A stretch of 64,000 nucleotides of DNA from Myxocyprinus asiaticus (GCF_019703515.2 NC_059347.1:21429001-21493000), one strand, 5' to 3'; shown: positions 13,050-23,147, counted from the stretch's first letter. Program-made: numbers and translations. The notes: generated by a model not told the origin, from the sequence alone.

Positions 13050-14360
13050 CAAACACGTGGTTCATCCAACCCAAGCGACGCTTATATACATGGACCTCGC
13101 CAAACGGACAACATCGGAACCAGATAGACTTAATTTTATGCCAGCAACGTTGGAAAAGTGCTATCGCCTCCACGAAGACACTCCTTGGTGCTGACTGTAA
13201 CACAGACCATCAACTGTTAGTGGCCAAAGTGAAGCTCAAACTGTGCAAGATCAAGAAGACTACCACCCAGAAAAAGTTCAGCGTCAACAACATATCGCCA
13301 TATGCTGTGGAAGTGAAGAACAGGTACAACCTACTCAGCCTAGAAGGGAGAGATCCAGATGAGCAATGGCAAGAGATCCGAGATACCATCATCGAAATCA
13401 CTGAGAAACATGCTCCATACCAAATGCCAAACAAGTGGCTATGCGTCAACACCATCAATATAGCAGATCAGCCTAGGGTGGCCAAAACCAGGGGCAACAA
13501 GGTTGAAGTCAAAAAGCTGAGTGCAGATTTCCAACGCGAAGTTAGGAAGGACAAGTGAAGACAGCTGGACAAACAATATAAACATCTGGAAGAGGCCAAT
13601 AGGAAGGGACACACCAGAGCCACATTTGCTGAAGTGAAGCTGATGCGATCCAGTTTCTCTCCCCGGAAAGGAATGGTCAGGGACCGCAATGGAATTGAAT
13701 TGAGCGACCAGCAGAAGATCAAGAACAGGTGGAGAGAGTATACAGAAAAGCTATATGCCAGTCAGACTGAACACCAAGAGGAAAATGATAATGGCCAGTG
13801 TGACATGGGGGGCGTGGTCATGTGTCAGTCTGTGGGAGAGGGAGAGCAGTAAGGCTCGTCTCTTGGCTCGTAATTATCTCTAACACCTGTCTCTCATTAT
13901 AGTGATGGCAGAGGGAGAATTAAAAGGCATGCCAGAGCACCAGAGAGGGAGAGAGAGAGAGTGACCGGCAGACCTACAGCCAAGCACAGAGTGTTTTGCC
14001 CATTATTGTTGTGAACAATTTAGTTTGTATTGACGGTTACCGTCAAAGTTGGACATTAAAATAACTGACCTTGAACCTGCTTCGTTGTCTCCTGACTCCT
14101 CCATTGCCTGAACAAAGAGCTTTGCTACAGCCAGACGGACAGGGAACCCAACATTTTGGAAGAAGAAATAGCATGGGCTATGAGACAACTGCTAAACAAG
14201 AAAGCCCTAGGAATCGATAGGATACCTGCAGAACTTCTGAAATCAGTGCCAGTCAGTGTCATCAAAGCCTTGTGCCAAGAGATATGGTCCATTTGTAAAT
14301 GGTCAAAGGACTGGACAAGATCTGTGTTTATCCCATTATCAAAAAAAGGGGACACCCTTT
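13050..14360 (+). mobile_element. RTE/BovB-like LINE fragment, interrupted by a solo LTR
   Basis: Encodes the end of an apurinic endonuclease domain, the linker and the beginning of reverse transcriptase; both 5' and 3' parts are missing. The interruption 13799-14129 is a solo LTR with its own target duplication. The 3' truncation falls shortly after the RT motif KKGD, near 14360. Assignment to the RTE/BovB clade rests on the endonuclease C-terminal pattern and is from general family knowledge. Confidence 0.8.
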
Positions 14361-14371
14361 TTCAGCACTGA
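13058..14371 (+). pseudogene. RTE-type endonuclease/reverse transcriptase fragment
   Basis: The frame opens with NTWFIQPKRRLYTWTSP, then HRNQIDLILC and GADCNTDHQLL. These are the endonuclease C-terminal blocks, with the DH pair of the catalytic SDH motif. The linker follows (DEQWQEIRDTI). A TGA at 13556-13558 interrupts the frame, which continues with RQLDKQYKHLEEA to KNRWREYTEKLYAS. After the LTR insertion (331 bp plus a 5-bp duplication, 336 bp, divisible by three) the same frame resumes at EEEIAWAMRQLLNKKALGID and reaches WSKDWTRSVFIPLSKKGD, the RT fingers. The catalytic palm motif is absent, so the fragment is non-functional. Confidence 0.8.
13799..14129 (+). mobile_element. Solo LTR, Gypsy-type (family A)
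   Basis: Starts TGTGACATGGGG and ends TTTGCTACA. The 5-bp target duplication GCCAG lies on both sides (13794-13798 and 14130-14134). Its U3 resembles the LTRs at 16080-16488 and 28916-29287, including TAACACCTGTCTCTCATTAT. A single LTR without internal sequence indicates loss of the element by LTR-LTR recombination. Confidence 0.92.
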
Positions 14372-16074
14372 GGAGCAAGTTCAACACCGGTAACCACTTT
14401 TGCTTCATTTCTTTGATGGCTCACAGGGCTCGACAATAATGCCTGTCTGCATGTCCTGGACAAGTGGATTTTTGAAGGGGCAAGTGAAAGAAAATTTTAC
14501 TTGCCCGACCGGACAAGCAGACTGATTAAAACATCAATAACAAAAAAAGAACAAGCTATATTTGTGATAGCCTAGACCTGTGTCACTTATTAGAAAGTTC
14601 ATATTCTCATTCTGCTGTTGAAAGTAATCAAGAGCACATAATTTTATAATTCGCAAGCGATCTAGTAACAGCTGCGCCCTGTTTGACAGGCGGCATACGT
14701 GTGTGTGCGTAACATACGCGAGTGTTCCGAAAATGCTCTCGCTAATGTGCCTGAATGGTCAAATACATTTAAAAATTCTGCCAAAATCCCCGGCTTGGTG
14801 AGGTATTCATGTAAACACAGAGAGTGATGTCAAAACTGAACGTAAACAGCAGAGAAAAAAAGCAGATTTATATTAAAATGTCAGACTTGTAAGTATAAAT
14901 GTAAGCTAATAGACCTGCTGCTGTCAAGTGTGCCATTATTATAATCAAACAACCATAACAAGAAAATGAGTAAACACTCACTGCTCTTGAATGAATAACT
15001 TTAGTAGCTTTAAAAATTATTAATGTATTATAATCATACAGTCAGATTTTTAAAATGTTTAAGCAAATTTTTAAATTTACTAGTTCATTTTAAATGGTCC
15101 AGTGTAACAAGCGAATTTTTTAATGCATGTATCTTTCTCAATTACTATGAGTTTAAAAAAGTTGCATGCATCGTAATTATAAGTGACCAATTAGATGCAT
15201 TTAATGTGTCTTTTTTTTCTTATCTTTATGTCTGTCAGTGTCTATGCGCATTCCTTATTGAGCGCGCTTGGTGCGTGCCTCTTATTAGAGAATGCTGTTG
15301 CTAATATATAGCCCAATTCTCTGTTACTGAGCACATGTGTGCCTCTCCCTTTCTGATTGGTGCATGTTAAGTATTTGATTGATAAATGGTGTTCATAAAG
15401 AGGACGTTGTGTTTGTTATCTTCCCTGTAAACTATTTAGTGCTTCTCTTGCATTTAGCTTGCAAGAGAAGCAGCAGAATCAACTCTGAAGCTTGTTCTCT
15501 CTCTCCCGGTGAGTTGCGTGTTTGCTTTTTATTCTTGCACCTGTACCCAACAATAGCCTACTAATATTAATATGTATATATTGTTAGGTTGATGTGCATT
15601 GATGTGGTGAGCTTAGTGTATAGTAAGCATTTTTCTCACTGAAGATAAGGCATTGCTGTGTTTTTAAGTGTATTCATAATAAATTTGCCATTGCAGGTGC
15701 GGTGTGGCCCTGTATAACACCAGTTGCTCTTTCTTCATTCCTGTTTCTTTACATCTGTTTCTGAGTGCTGTTTCATCAGAGTCGCTTCATTGTTTGTTTA
15801 GCCAAACTTGTTGCACTACATTTGTCTTTTTCTGCATTGTACAGTTCAAGACATTAAATTAAAAACATAAAGTGTGAAAAAATGCCTCATGTTATTTATA
15901 ATAAGTGTGTACTGTATGTTGTTCCAGAAATGAAAACCCAACAGATACACATACAAAAAATATTTTATAATGAATGCTGAGTTGATCTCAGGTGCATTCA
16001 GTGAGGAAGAAAATCAGATCCAGATCAGGTTTCATGATAATAACATGGGAAATCGCACTATAAAGGTAACTTAA
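14372..16074. other. Mostly unassigned; one TE-like coding remnant
   Basis: On the minus strand 14560-14430 reads ACPVGQVKFSFTCPFKNP and QDMQTG, which looks like a fragment of a dispersed coding repeat I cannot name with confidence. The remainder is AT-rich, with chance reading frames at 15023-15304 and 15379-15564 and no recognised domain. Confidence 0.35.
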
Positions 16075-16079
16075 CTTAC

Positions 16080-16488
16080 TGTAGAATTATCAACAATAAG
16101 GAAGCGGGAAGCGGGGTGGCAGTCCATGTAAATCAAGCTTTAATGACTTCCCAGTCTAACAAACAGTCTTTGGCTTTTCAGCTTCACAGCAGTGCATTTA
16201 CTCTTCAGCTTCACAACAAGGTATCTACTCTAGCTTTAGTCATAAGAGGCAACATAAACTCATAAATAATTTAGGTTAACAGCTTTGCAGCGTTTAGCTT
16301 CATGATCTAGCAGGTTTGTGTGCCTGGGACTCTCTCTGTCTCACTGGTGTTCTCAGCGGCCTTTTCAAGCTCATCTCTGTCGTCACTGTAACGAGAAACA
16401 GGTGTTACGCATCATTAATCACCAGGTGATGGCCCTTACCACTTCCTCTCTCCCCAGTGACAGACACACAACCATGTCCTGCTCCACA
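16080..16488 (-). mobile_element. 3' LTR of the Gypsy element (family A)
   Basis: On the minus strand it starts TGTGGAGCAGGACATGG at 16488, directly after a purine tract (GGGCGGTGGGGGTA), and ends ATAATTCTACA at 16080. It contains TAACACCTGTTTCTCGTTACAGTGA, shared in pattern with the solo LTRs at 13799 and 28916. The flanking bases 16075-16079 would be one copy of the target duplication; no second copy is recognisable. Confidence 0.75.
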
Positions 16489-17105
16489 TACCCCCACCGC
16501 CCGACTCAGGCCCGGGCAATGTCCGGCCTGCCAACTCCCCCCCCCCCCAATTCCTGGAGAGGAAATCAGCCACAAACATCTGTGGCCCCGGCCTGTGGAC
16601 CACCTTAAATTTGAAGGGCTGAAGTGCCAAGTACCAACAAATGATCTGCACATTGTTATCCTTCATGCTGTGGAGCCTCTGAAGCTGGGCGTGATCCAAG
16701 TGGAGGATGAAGGCCCACCCCAGCAGGTAGTAGCGGAGGGTTAGGACCACCCACTTGATGGCAAGTGTACTCTTGATGGTGCTGTACTTAGTCTCTCTCA
16801 AAGAGAGCTTACGACTAATGTACACTCCACACCCTCCACCTTCTGCGAGAGCACGGCCCCCAACCCCCTCTCTGATGCATCCGTCTGTAAAATAAAGGGG
16901 AGAGAGAAGTTAGGAGCATGTAAAAGTGGCCCACCACAGAGTGCAGATTTCACTCTTGTGAAAGCCTGTTGGCACACCTCCGGATCTTGTGCCCCCTTTT
17001 TAGTGAGATCAATCAAGGGGCTGGTGACATCAGAAAAATTAGGAAGAAACCTTGTGTAATAGCCAGCCAGCCCCATGAACTATCTCACCTCCTTTTTGGA
17101 CTTGG
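16436..17105 (-). pseudogene. Gypsy RT C-terminus and RNase H
   Basis: Frame 17076-16798 begins MGLAGYYTRFLPNFSD (RT thumb region, followed by TSPLIDLTKKGAQDP) and reaches LPFILQTDASERGLGAVLSQ, the RNase H start with its first catalytic Asp. Frame 16825-16436 continues YISRKLSLRETKYST, then ALQPFKFKVVHRPG and VADFLSR, the RNase H end typical of Gypsy pol. A frameshift near 16800-16825 separates them. The RT palm (YxDD) is not present because of the deletion upstream. Confidence 0.85.
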
Positions 17106-17119
17106 GATGTGGGCAGGCT

Positions 17120-17335
17120 GCAGTCTTATCAATTTAATTTGTACCCAAAGCCCCATCCTGAATCAAACCGTGGTGGATCGAGGTTTGATTACAACCCGAA
17201 TCCACCAGGGCTTTGTATGTATGCCCCTTATACCGGTATCCGGTTTCTTATACATCCCTGCTCGACCGGGGGCAGACTGTGGCATGTGGGGGACCCGAAT
17301 CCATGTCTCCACCTCCATCACTGGACACCGGTCTT
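17120..17335 (-). pseudogene. Gypsy gag end and aspartic protease fragment
   Basis: The minus strand reads YKGHTYKALVDSGCNQTSIH at about 17230-17170, including the retroelement protease active-site triad DSG. Upstream lie residues of a gag tail with CPVMEVETWIRVP. The frame then meets RT sequence after a deletion. In Gypsy elements this protease cleaves the gag-pol precursor. Confidence 0.7.
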
Positions 17336-17394
17336 AGACGCAACCCCGACAGACCAGCCCAGGCTTCCCGGCTGCATTCGTGGCGGCAGACACA

Positions 17395-17880
17395 TCAACC
17401 TGGGAAGAATGACAGAGAGGGGTAGGGGAGAGGGCTGGCACATAGTGCAGCCTGTGAAGGCGGGGCGCCGGTTTGGGTGGAACCACTCCCCGTTTCCGGT
17501 GAGCGGATATAGGGTGAGAGGGAGGAGAGGGAGGGGCAAGAGGGAGAGAGAGAGAGAGAACTGGACTGCGGCTCGCCGGCTTCCAGGTAGGCCGCCATGT
17601 GGGCTTCGGCCAGCTGGACGGCGTCACCCACCAACGTGGGGCGATGGCACTGGACCCATTCCGCTGTTTCTCGGGGCAGTCGAATGGTTAGCTGCTCCAG
17701 CACCATCAGGTCGATAAGATCCTCCATGCCGTGCCCTTCCTTGACCAGCACCCAACTACGGCAGGCATCGCGGAGCTGTTGGGCAAACGCGAACGGGCGG
17801 CGACACTCTAGGTGAGGGAGCGGAATCGCTGACGATGTTGTTCGGGGCTCCAGCCAACCCGTTGCAGGACAGTGGTCTTC
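17395..17880 (-). pseudogene. Gypsy gag with SCAN-like domain
   Basis: Frame 17751-17395 begins VKEGHGMEDLIDLMVLEQ and continues IRLPRETAEWVQCHRP and AVQLAEAHMAAYLEA. The pattern of a conserved Leu-Glu-Gln turn (VLEQ), P-x-E and a W-V followed by the last helix is that of the SCAN dimerisation domain. Upstream, after a frameshift near 17810, CRRPFAFAQQLRDACRSW gives its first helix. SCAN is known to descend from gag of Gmr1-like Gypsy elements, so this is a capsid C-terminal-type domain and not a zinc-finger gene. A Ser/Pro-rich tail follows. Confidence 0.75.
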
Positions 17881-17889
17881 AGCTCGAAA

Positions 17890-18214
17890 TTAGAGTGCAT
17901 TGTGGGTAAGAATGAGTGAACAAATGTAGGGAACGAGTGGCTCACTCAGAATTCAGACACTCCTACAAAATGGCGGATATCCGAAATAGTGCAATATATA
18001 GTGGATAGGGGGTGGTTTCAGACACAGCGAGTGTTCCGCGACCGAGGTTGGTGCCCTACGCAGGCTTCGTACTCTGCATTTAGAGAGTGGTGGTACTGCT
18101 GTACAGAACTAATGATTTAAATTCTTTCGACACTGAAAACTGTAACTACACTGAAATAAGAATCCACACAGGACTTTAAAACTATGAAATAGTGAAAGTA
18201 GGCATTAATAAAAC
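17890..18214. other. Repeat-like spacer, class unknown
   Basis: Contains CATTGTGGGTAAGAATGAG, ACAAAATGGCGGATATCC and ATATAGTGGATAGGGGG, words that look like a dispersed fish DNA-transposon derivative. No paired inverted termini could be fixed. It ends at the ATGAT target duplication of the next insertion. Confidence 0.3.
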
Positions 18215-18219
18215 ATGAT

Positions 18220-18453
18220 TGTGGAGCCAAGGAGGGCGGGGCCGGGCTGGAATGTCACACGGTCCCCAATCAGCCTGATGGGGCACGCGAGGGATAAAGG
18301 CGGCTGGGGACGACAGTTCAAGAGAGAGAGAATTACAGGCAGCTGTACTGTGTGTGTTTATGGTGGTGTGTTTTTGGTTAAATTGTTCATTAAATTATTA
18401 TTTAAGTTGTCAAGCCAGTTCTCACCTCCTCCTTTCCACTGAACCCCCTTACA
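18220..18453 (+). mobile_element. 5' LTR (family B, 234 bp)
   Basis: Starts TGTGGAGCCAAGG and ends CCCCTTACA. It has a GGGATAAAGGCGGC word in a TATA-like position, GA-rich sequence, and ATTAAATTATTATTTAAG near the end. It is followed one base later by a primer-binding site. The other two copies of this LTR at 19162 and 19846 share the first half nearly base for base. Confidence 0.9.
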
Positions 18454-18454
18454 C

Positions 18455-18472
18455 TGGTGCCGAAACCCGGGA
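18455..18472 (+). other. Primer-binding site
   Basis: TGGTGCCGAAACCCGGGA lies one base after the LTR end, the expected place for the tRNA 3'-end complement that primes minus-strand synthesis. The terminal TGG is the complement of the tRNA CCA end. The tRNA identity was not determined. Confidence 0.85.
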
Positions 18473-18938
18473 AGGAGGAGGGATTCCCATCGCAGAGTCC
18501 TCAACACTGCCGTCCACCCAGGGGAGTGCCACTGCCATCCGAAGGGGGACGGAGTAACCCGACCACCTGGACGCGGGGAACGGCCGCCGTCCGTGAGGCG
18601 AGTGGGGATGGGACTCCCCGACCACCTGGAGTGAGGGAGCCGCTGCCGGGGGTGGTGGAGTGCCCTGCCGTCCCCCAGGAACACGGAGGGGTTGAGAGAA
18701 GACCGCCGTCCGCGGGGGAAGGAGGGAAGTGACTCCCCGACTGCTTGGAGTGGTAGGGCCGCTGCCAGGGGCGGAGGAGTGTCCCCATGGGACGCCGGGA
18801 ACGTGGAGGGGCGTTCTGTCCGCTGGGGGTCGGAGGTCTGACTCCGGTCCGCCTGGGGAGGAGCAGCTGCCGTCCACCTGAGAGGGTGGAGGAGTGATCG
18901 AGGACCACGCGACGGCGCATCAGAGAACCGGTGAGTTT

Positions 18939-18970
<32 letters not shown>

Positions 18971-19161
18971 GTTGCTCTGTGTTGGCCTTTCCCTTGCCTA
19001 TTTTGTTTTGTTGTTGTTGTTTTTCCCCTCCTGTCTCCTCCCAGGTCGAGGAAGGCGGGGATGACCCACCAGCAGTCGGGGTGCAAGGCACGCCCCCCGG
19101 AGAGGAAGGGGGTTGTATGTCATGCCGGGGGCTCCCTGGCCTGAGGCAACGCCGGGAGGAG
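18473..19161 (+). other. Non-coding internal region of a short Gypsy element, with intron-like signals
   Basis: GC-rich sequence with degenerate internal repetition (GACTCCCCGACCACCTGGAG and similar words recur with CCGCCGTCCG). The minus-strand frames of 142-242 residues here are low-complexity Pro/Arg/Ser and unlikely to be genes. GGTGAGTTTC at 18929-18938 and a CT-rich tract ending TCTCCTCCCAG at 19044 look like a splice donor and acceptor in the element leader. A purine run GGGAGGAG precedes the second LTR. Confidence 0.6.
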
Positions 19162-19369
19162 TGTAGAGCCGTGGAGGGCGGGGCCGGGCTGGAATGACGT
19201 ATGCCCGGTCCCCAATCAGCCTGATGGGGCGTGCGAGGGATAAAGGCAGCCGGGGACGACAGTTCGAGAGAGAGAGAATTACAGGCAGCTGTACTGTGTG
19301 TGTTTATGGTGGTGTGTTTTTGGTTAAATTGTTCATTAAATTATTATTTAAGTTGTCAAGCCGGTTCTC
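19162..19369 (+). mobile_element. Second LTR copy, 3' end missing
   Basis: Starts TGTAGAGCCGTGG after a purine run and matches the 5' LTR through GTCAAGCCGGTTCTC, where it breaks off and passes into minus-strand pol sequence. About 25-37 bp of the LTR end are missing. Confidence 0.85.
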
Positions 19370-19845
19370 GATGTGGTGGTGAATGAGGTTTGTACGCCCC
19401 GGTAGAGGGGAAAACACATCCGCAAACTCCTGTTGCAACCTAGCAACCTCCGCGAGTTGACTCGATGAGAGGTGGTCTCCGCAAGTGACTGGGGTGAACT
19501 GTTTATGTTTTGAACTCACCTCCAGCCCGAGCTCCGCCTTCTCGGGAACTACCGTAGCCAACGTCACAGGGACCGCCTCCCTCCACAATTTCAGGAGATT
19601 GAGGTGGTATATTTGATGTGCGCCCCCTCTATCGGTTCGTTTAACCTCATAATCGAGATCTCTCACTTGTCGTGTGACCTCAAAGGTTCCTTGCCACTTG
19701 GCGAGTAATTTAGAGCTCGATATGGGAAGCAATACAAGCACTTTATCTCCCAGTGCAAATTCCCTTAGCTGAGTTCCCCTGTCATACAGTCGGCGCTGAC
19801 GTTCTTGAGCTTGGAGCAAATTCTCCTGCACTTTGGGGCAGCTAA
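19370..19845 (-). pseudogene. Gypsy integrase C-terminus joined to RT N-terminus (Gmr1 order)
   Basis: The minus frame reads VQENLLQAQERQRRLYD, FALGDKVLVLLP and WQGTFEVTRQV, the integrase C-terminal beta-barrel region of Gypsy pol, then YHLNLLKLW. It goes straight on to LAEVARLQQEFADVFSP.PGRT and HHHIE, which is the entry into reverse transcriptase. Integrase before RT is the unusual order of Gmr1-like Gypsy elements. The frame has no stop over about 160 codons but is cut at both ends by LTR sequence, so it cannot work alone; its last residues run into an antisense LTR. Confidence 0.8.
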
Positions 19846-19986
19846 CACACACAGTACAGCTGCCTGTAATTCTCTCTCTCTCAAACTGTCATCCCCGGCA
19901 GCCTTTATCCCTCGTGTGCCCCATCAGGCTGATTGGGGACCGGGCGTGCGTCATTCCAGCCCGGCCCTGCCCTCCTCGGCTCTACA
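19846..19986 (-). mobile_element. Inverted LTR copy, first 141 bp only
   Basis: Read on the minus strand it starts TGTAGAGCCGAGG at 19986 and follows the family B LTR to CTGTACTGTGTGTG, then switches to integrase coding sequence. It lies against the right-hand ATGAT duplication. Confidence 0.85.
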
Positions 19987-20126
19987 ATGATCTTGCTTTG
20001 GTTTATTTTTCAGCATTATATATAATGTCCCTGTGGGACATTTTCATGTTTTCACCATAATAATTACTAGAAACATTTCCAAACCTCTCTTCTTATTGAC
20101 AAATTCATCCAGATCTGACAAGAGCC

Positions 20127-20790
20127 CTTAAAGGGATAGTTCACCCAAAAATGAAAATTCTCTCATCATGTACTCACCCTCATGCCATCACAGATGTGTA
20201 TGACTTTCTTTCATCTACTGAACACAAATGAAGATTTTTAGAAGAATTTCTCAGCTCTTTTGGTCCATAAAATGCAAGTGAATGGGTGCCAACATCTTAA
20301 AGCTAAAAAAAAAAAAAAAAAATCACATAAGTCAGCATAAAAGTAATCCATAAGTCTCTAGTGGTTAAATATCTTCAGAATCGATGTGATAGGTGTGGAT
20401 GAGAAACAGATTACTTTCACATTTTTCTTCTTGTGTTTTTGGTGATTCACATTCTTCTCTGCATATCGCCCCCTGCTGGGCAGGGAGAAGCAAAAAATGA
20501 CAAATATTGATCTGTTTCTCACCCACACCTATCATATCTCTTCTGAAGATATGGATTTAACTACTGGAGTCTTATGGATTACTTTAATGTTGCCTTTATG
20601 TGCTTTTTGGAGCATCATAATTTTGGCACCCATTCACTTGCATTGTACTGACATACAGAGCTGAAATATTCTTCTAAAAATATTAAGTTGTGTTCTGCTG
20701 AAGAAAGGAAGTCATACATATCTGGGATGGCATGAGGGTGAGTAAATGATGAGGCAATTTTCATTTTTGGTTGAACTATCCCTTTAAAGT
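20127..20790. repeat. Cyprinid-type MITE, copy 3, both ends intact
   Basis: The left end is TTAAAGGGATAGTTCACC then CAAAAATGAAAATT; the right end is its inverse (AATTTTCATTTTTGG then TTGAACTATCCCTTTAA). TTAA at both edges suggests a TTAA target preference. Inside are CTCACCCTCATG near each end, inverted, and a CTCF-like motif at 20467. No coding potential. Confidence 0.85.
20467..20479 (-). promoter_or_regulatory. CTCF-like motif inside a MITE
   Basis: CGCCCCCTGCTGG is the reverse complement of CCAGCAGGGGGCG, a full match to the CTCF core consensus. It is on the minus strand, within a high-copy inverted-repeat element. It is a motif match only. Confidence 0.55.
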
Positions 20791-21065
20791 TTAAAATTCT
20801 GTCATCATTTCCCAACCCTCATGTTGTTCCAAACCTGTGTGACCTTTGTATTCTGTGGAACATAAAAGATGTTAGACTGAATGTTAGGGACTGACAGTCT
20901 CGGTCACCATTCACTTTCAAAAATATAGAGGGAAAAAAACACATTCATTGAAAGTAATAGTGACTCAGGCAAACATTCTGTCTAATATCTCCTTAATATG
21001 TTGCATGGAAGAAAGAAAGTCATACGGGTTTGGAACAACGTGATGGTGAATGATGACAGAATTTC
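20787..21065. repeat. MITE copy 4, abutting copy 3
   Basis: Begins AAATTCTGTCATCATTTCCCAACCCTCATGTTGTTCC and ends, inverted, GGTTTGGAACAACGTGATGGTG then AATGATGACAGAATTT. It is a subfamily variant lacking the first bases. The centre has AGAGGGAAAAAAACACATT. Confidence 0.75.
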
Positions 21066-23092
21066 CATTAATAATAATAATAATTCTGTAATACATGTTA
21101 AATGTGAATTATGTAATGGAATATAGGGGAGTTAACATCCATTATGTCATTTGTGACAGTAACGAGTTACTCACTACTTGAGTATTCTTTTAATTGGATT
21201 CTTTTTTACTCTTACTCAAGTAATTATTTATGTTAGTACTTTTACTTCTACTTGAGTAATATATTTTTTTAAGTAATTGTACTTTTACTGGAATACAGAT
21301 TTGGCTACTCTACCCACTTCTGCACTGGGGGGCCAGGCCTATTGACACGGGGGCACAGGAGTGAGAGTGGATAATGAAGGTCAGGTGCATGTGTATGTGT
21401 GTGTAAGACAGAGTGTATTCAGATCCAAGGAGTGCATGCTCCAGGGACTCTTAAGAATAAGCTTTGCAGGTAACATCAGATACATAGAAGGTGCATAAAG
21501 CAGCGAATGCTCATTTCCTCTGGCATTGGAAACCATAAGAATTGTCTAAAATATTAATACAGGAACTAATGCATAATTCCAGCAAGATTTCATTACCATT
21601 TTAAGTTTTCTGTAGAAAATATGAGTAGTGCTTGCTCATTCATGCTGCTACTCACCACCACAATATAGGGTATTGTTGGTGGTGGCCAGGGTAGTTCCAA
21701 ATGGTTGCTAGGGGATTGCTAGGGCTCTATTACCCTGTTTGCATTTGGTATTAAGATGCGTCACTGGTGATCCGATCTTATGTGGTCAGACGAGACACAT
21801 ATCTGTTTACTACTTGTCGCTTAAATGTGTCTTCTGTGACCACTTGTGTTCAGATTTGGAGGGGAGGGTGTCTGATTTCAAGACGACATACATCAATAAT
21901 TATGCTACTGTGTTACTGCATCATGGCAAATTGAAACAAAATCAGAAAAGACAAATAAAGCCTGAAACAAACACAACACTTCAAATTGAATTATCCATTA
22001 TTTTTGTGGATTTCCTGTATTAACCTGAGTTTCAGTTGTGTATACTTTTCATCTGTGTCCCTGCATGTTGATATCAGACACACTGAAGAAGAGCTGTGAA
22101 CTTTTCATACTTGTGTATATATCCGCTTTTTTAAATTTTTCGATTGGACAGGTAATTTTTATTTTCCTTGTAAGGTTATTTTCCTTTTCCTTGTAACCGA
22201 CAAAGTTTAAACTCTTGTTTTAGTGCAGCGGTTGATTGACAGATGAGGGGTGGTGCTTCATTGCTTCCGGGATGCAAACAGGACGGATGACCATTTACAC
22301 CTCAAATGCGATGTGGTCACATGCATTTTTGACCACATTCGTATGTGGTTTTTGTAAACCGATCACAAAATGTTTTAAATCCTCTTTAGACCTGTATTTA
22401 GGGCTGAACATTTGTGATCAGATCACTTTAATATCTTATCCTATCTTCGTATCTTTATACCAGGTGTAAATGGGGTCAATTATGGTACCTATATGTGGTT
22501 TAAGGTCCCTCTTCAGTGTAAGTCTTTGGGATTTTTTTCACCCATTCCACCAAGTAAAAAAACTAAAGTGTAATTTCTTTGAAAAGTAATAGCACAAATC
22601 TCCTCAACAGGCCACATGATTTGCTCTTTCATTTCTGTAACACATATGGTGAGTGACAAGTTAGCAGGGTTAGGAGTTTGTTTTGAGAGATTATAATATT
22701 GATAGTCGCCTTAGCAAGCACCACCAACAAACAAGCCACCACACCAAGTCTTGTCAAGTGTTAACGTCAGGTGTATGTTCTATAAAATAAACAACGAAGC
22801 CAATTTAGGTGTATGTTGTGAACTCACGTTTTAGAATTTGACATAGTAATCATTTATACACACTTTGATGTTTGTTAGACCCCATCATTGCCCTTATTAT
22901 ATAGCAGTTAATTAGCTTTTCAGATTAGTCCCTTTGCCATAGGCATTTGATCTGTTCATTTACATGCTGTACTGTATATATCAGAGCTGTATCACACCTT
23001 AATAATTAATCACTCTGTTTATTAATCACAGACCATAATGCAATATTGCATTAGCCTATGGATAAAAGGTACTGATAAAATAAGGTGCCTTT

Positions 23093-23147
<55 letters not shown>

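Larger units (their letters stand above)
16080..17900 (-). mobile_element. Gmr1-type Gypsy retrotransposon, internally deleted, minus strand
   Basis: In minus-strand order: SCAN-like gag (about 17880-17395), a protease fragment (about 17330-17120), then directly the end of RT and RNase H (17100-16436), a G-rich polypurine tract and the 3' LTR (16488-16080). Integrase and most of RT are missing; the protease-to-RT junction at about 17100-17110 marks a deletion. The 5' LTR was not found. Gmr1-like elements are known for gag related to the SCAN domain and for integrase placed before RT. Confidence 0.8.
18220..19986. mobile_element. Composite Gypsy insertion with LTR starts at both outer ends
   Basis: Order: LTR (+) 18220-18453, primer-binding site, non-coding internal region, truncated LTR (+) 19162-19369, a pol fragment in minus orientation 19370-19845, truncated LTR (-) 19846-19986. 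The identical 5 bp ATGAT flanks the whole block (18215-18219 and 19987-19991). Both outer edges are LTR 5' (U3) starts, TGT at the left and ACA (TGT inverted) at the right. The block therefore behaves as one integration event of a rearranged cDNA. See the finding for alternatives. Confidence 0.8.

Noticed and set aside
17395..17751. A SCAN zinc-finger host gene
   Set aside because: No zinc fingers follow; protease and RT of Gypsy lie next to it, so it is retroelement gag.
18358..19091. Overlapping minus-strand frames of 142-242 residues
   Set aside because: Low-complexity Pro/Arg/Ser composition in a GC-rich Gypsy leader flanked by LTR and primer site; no domain.
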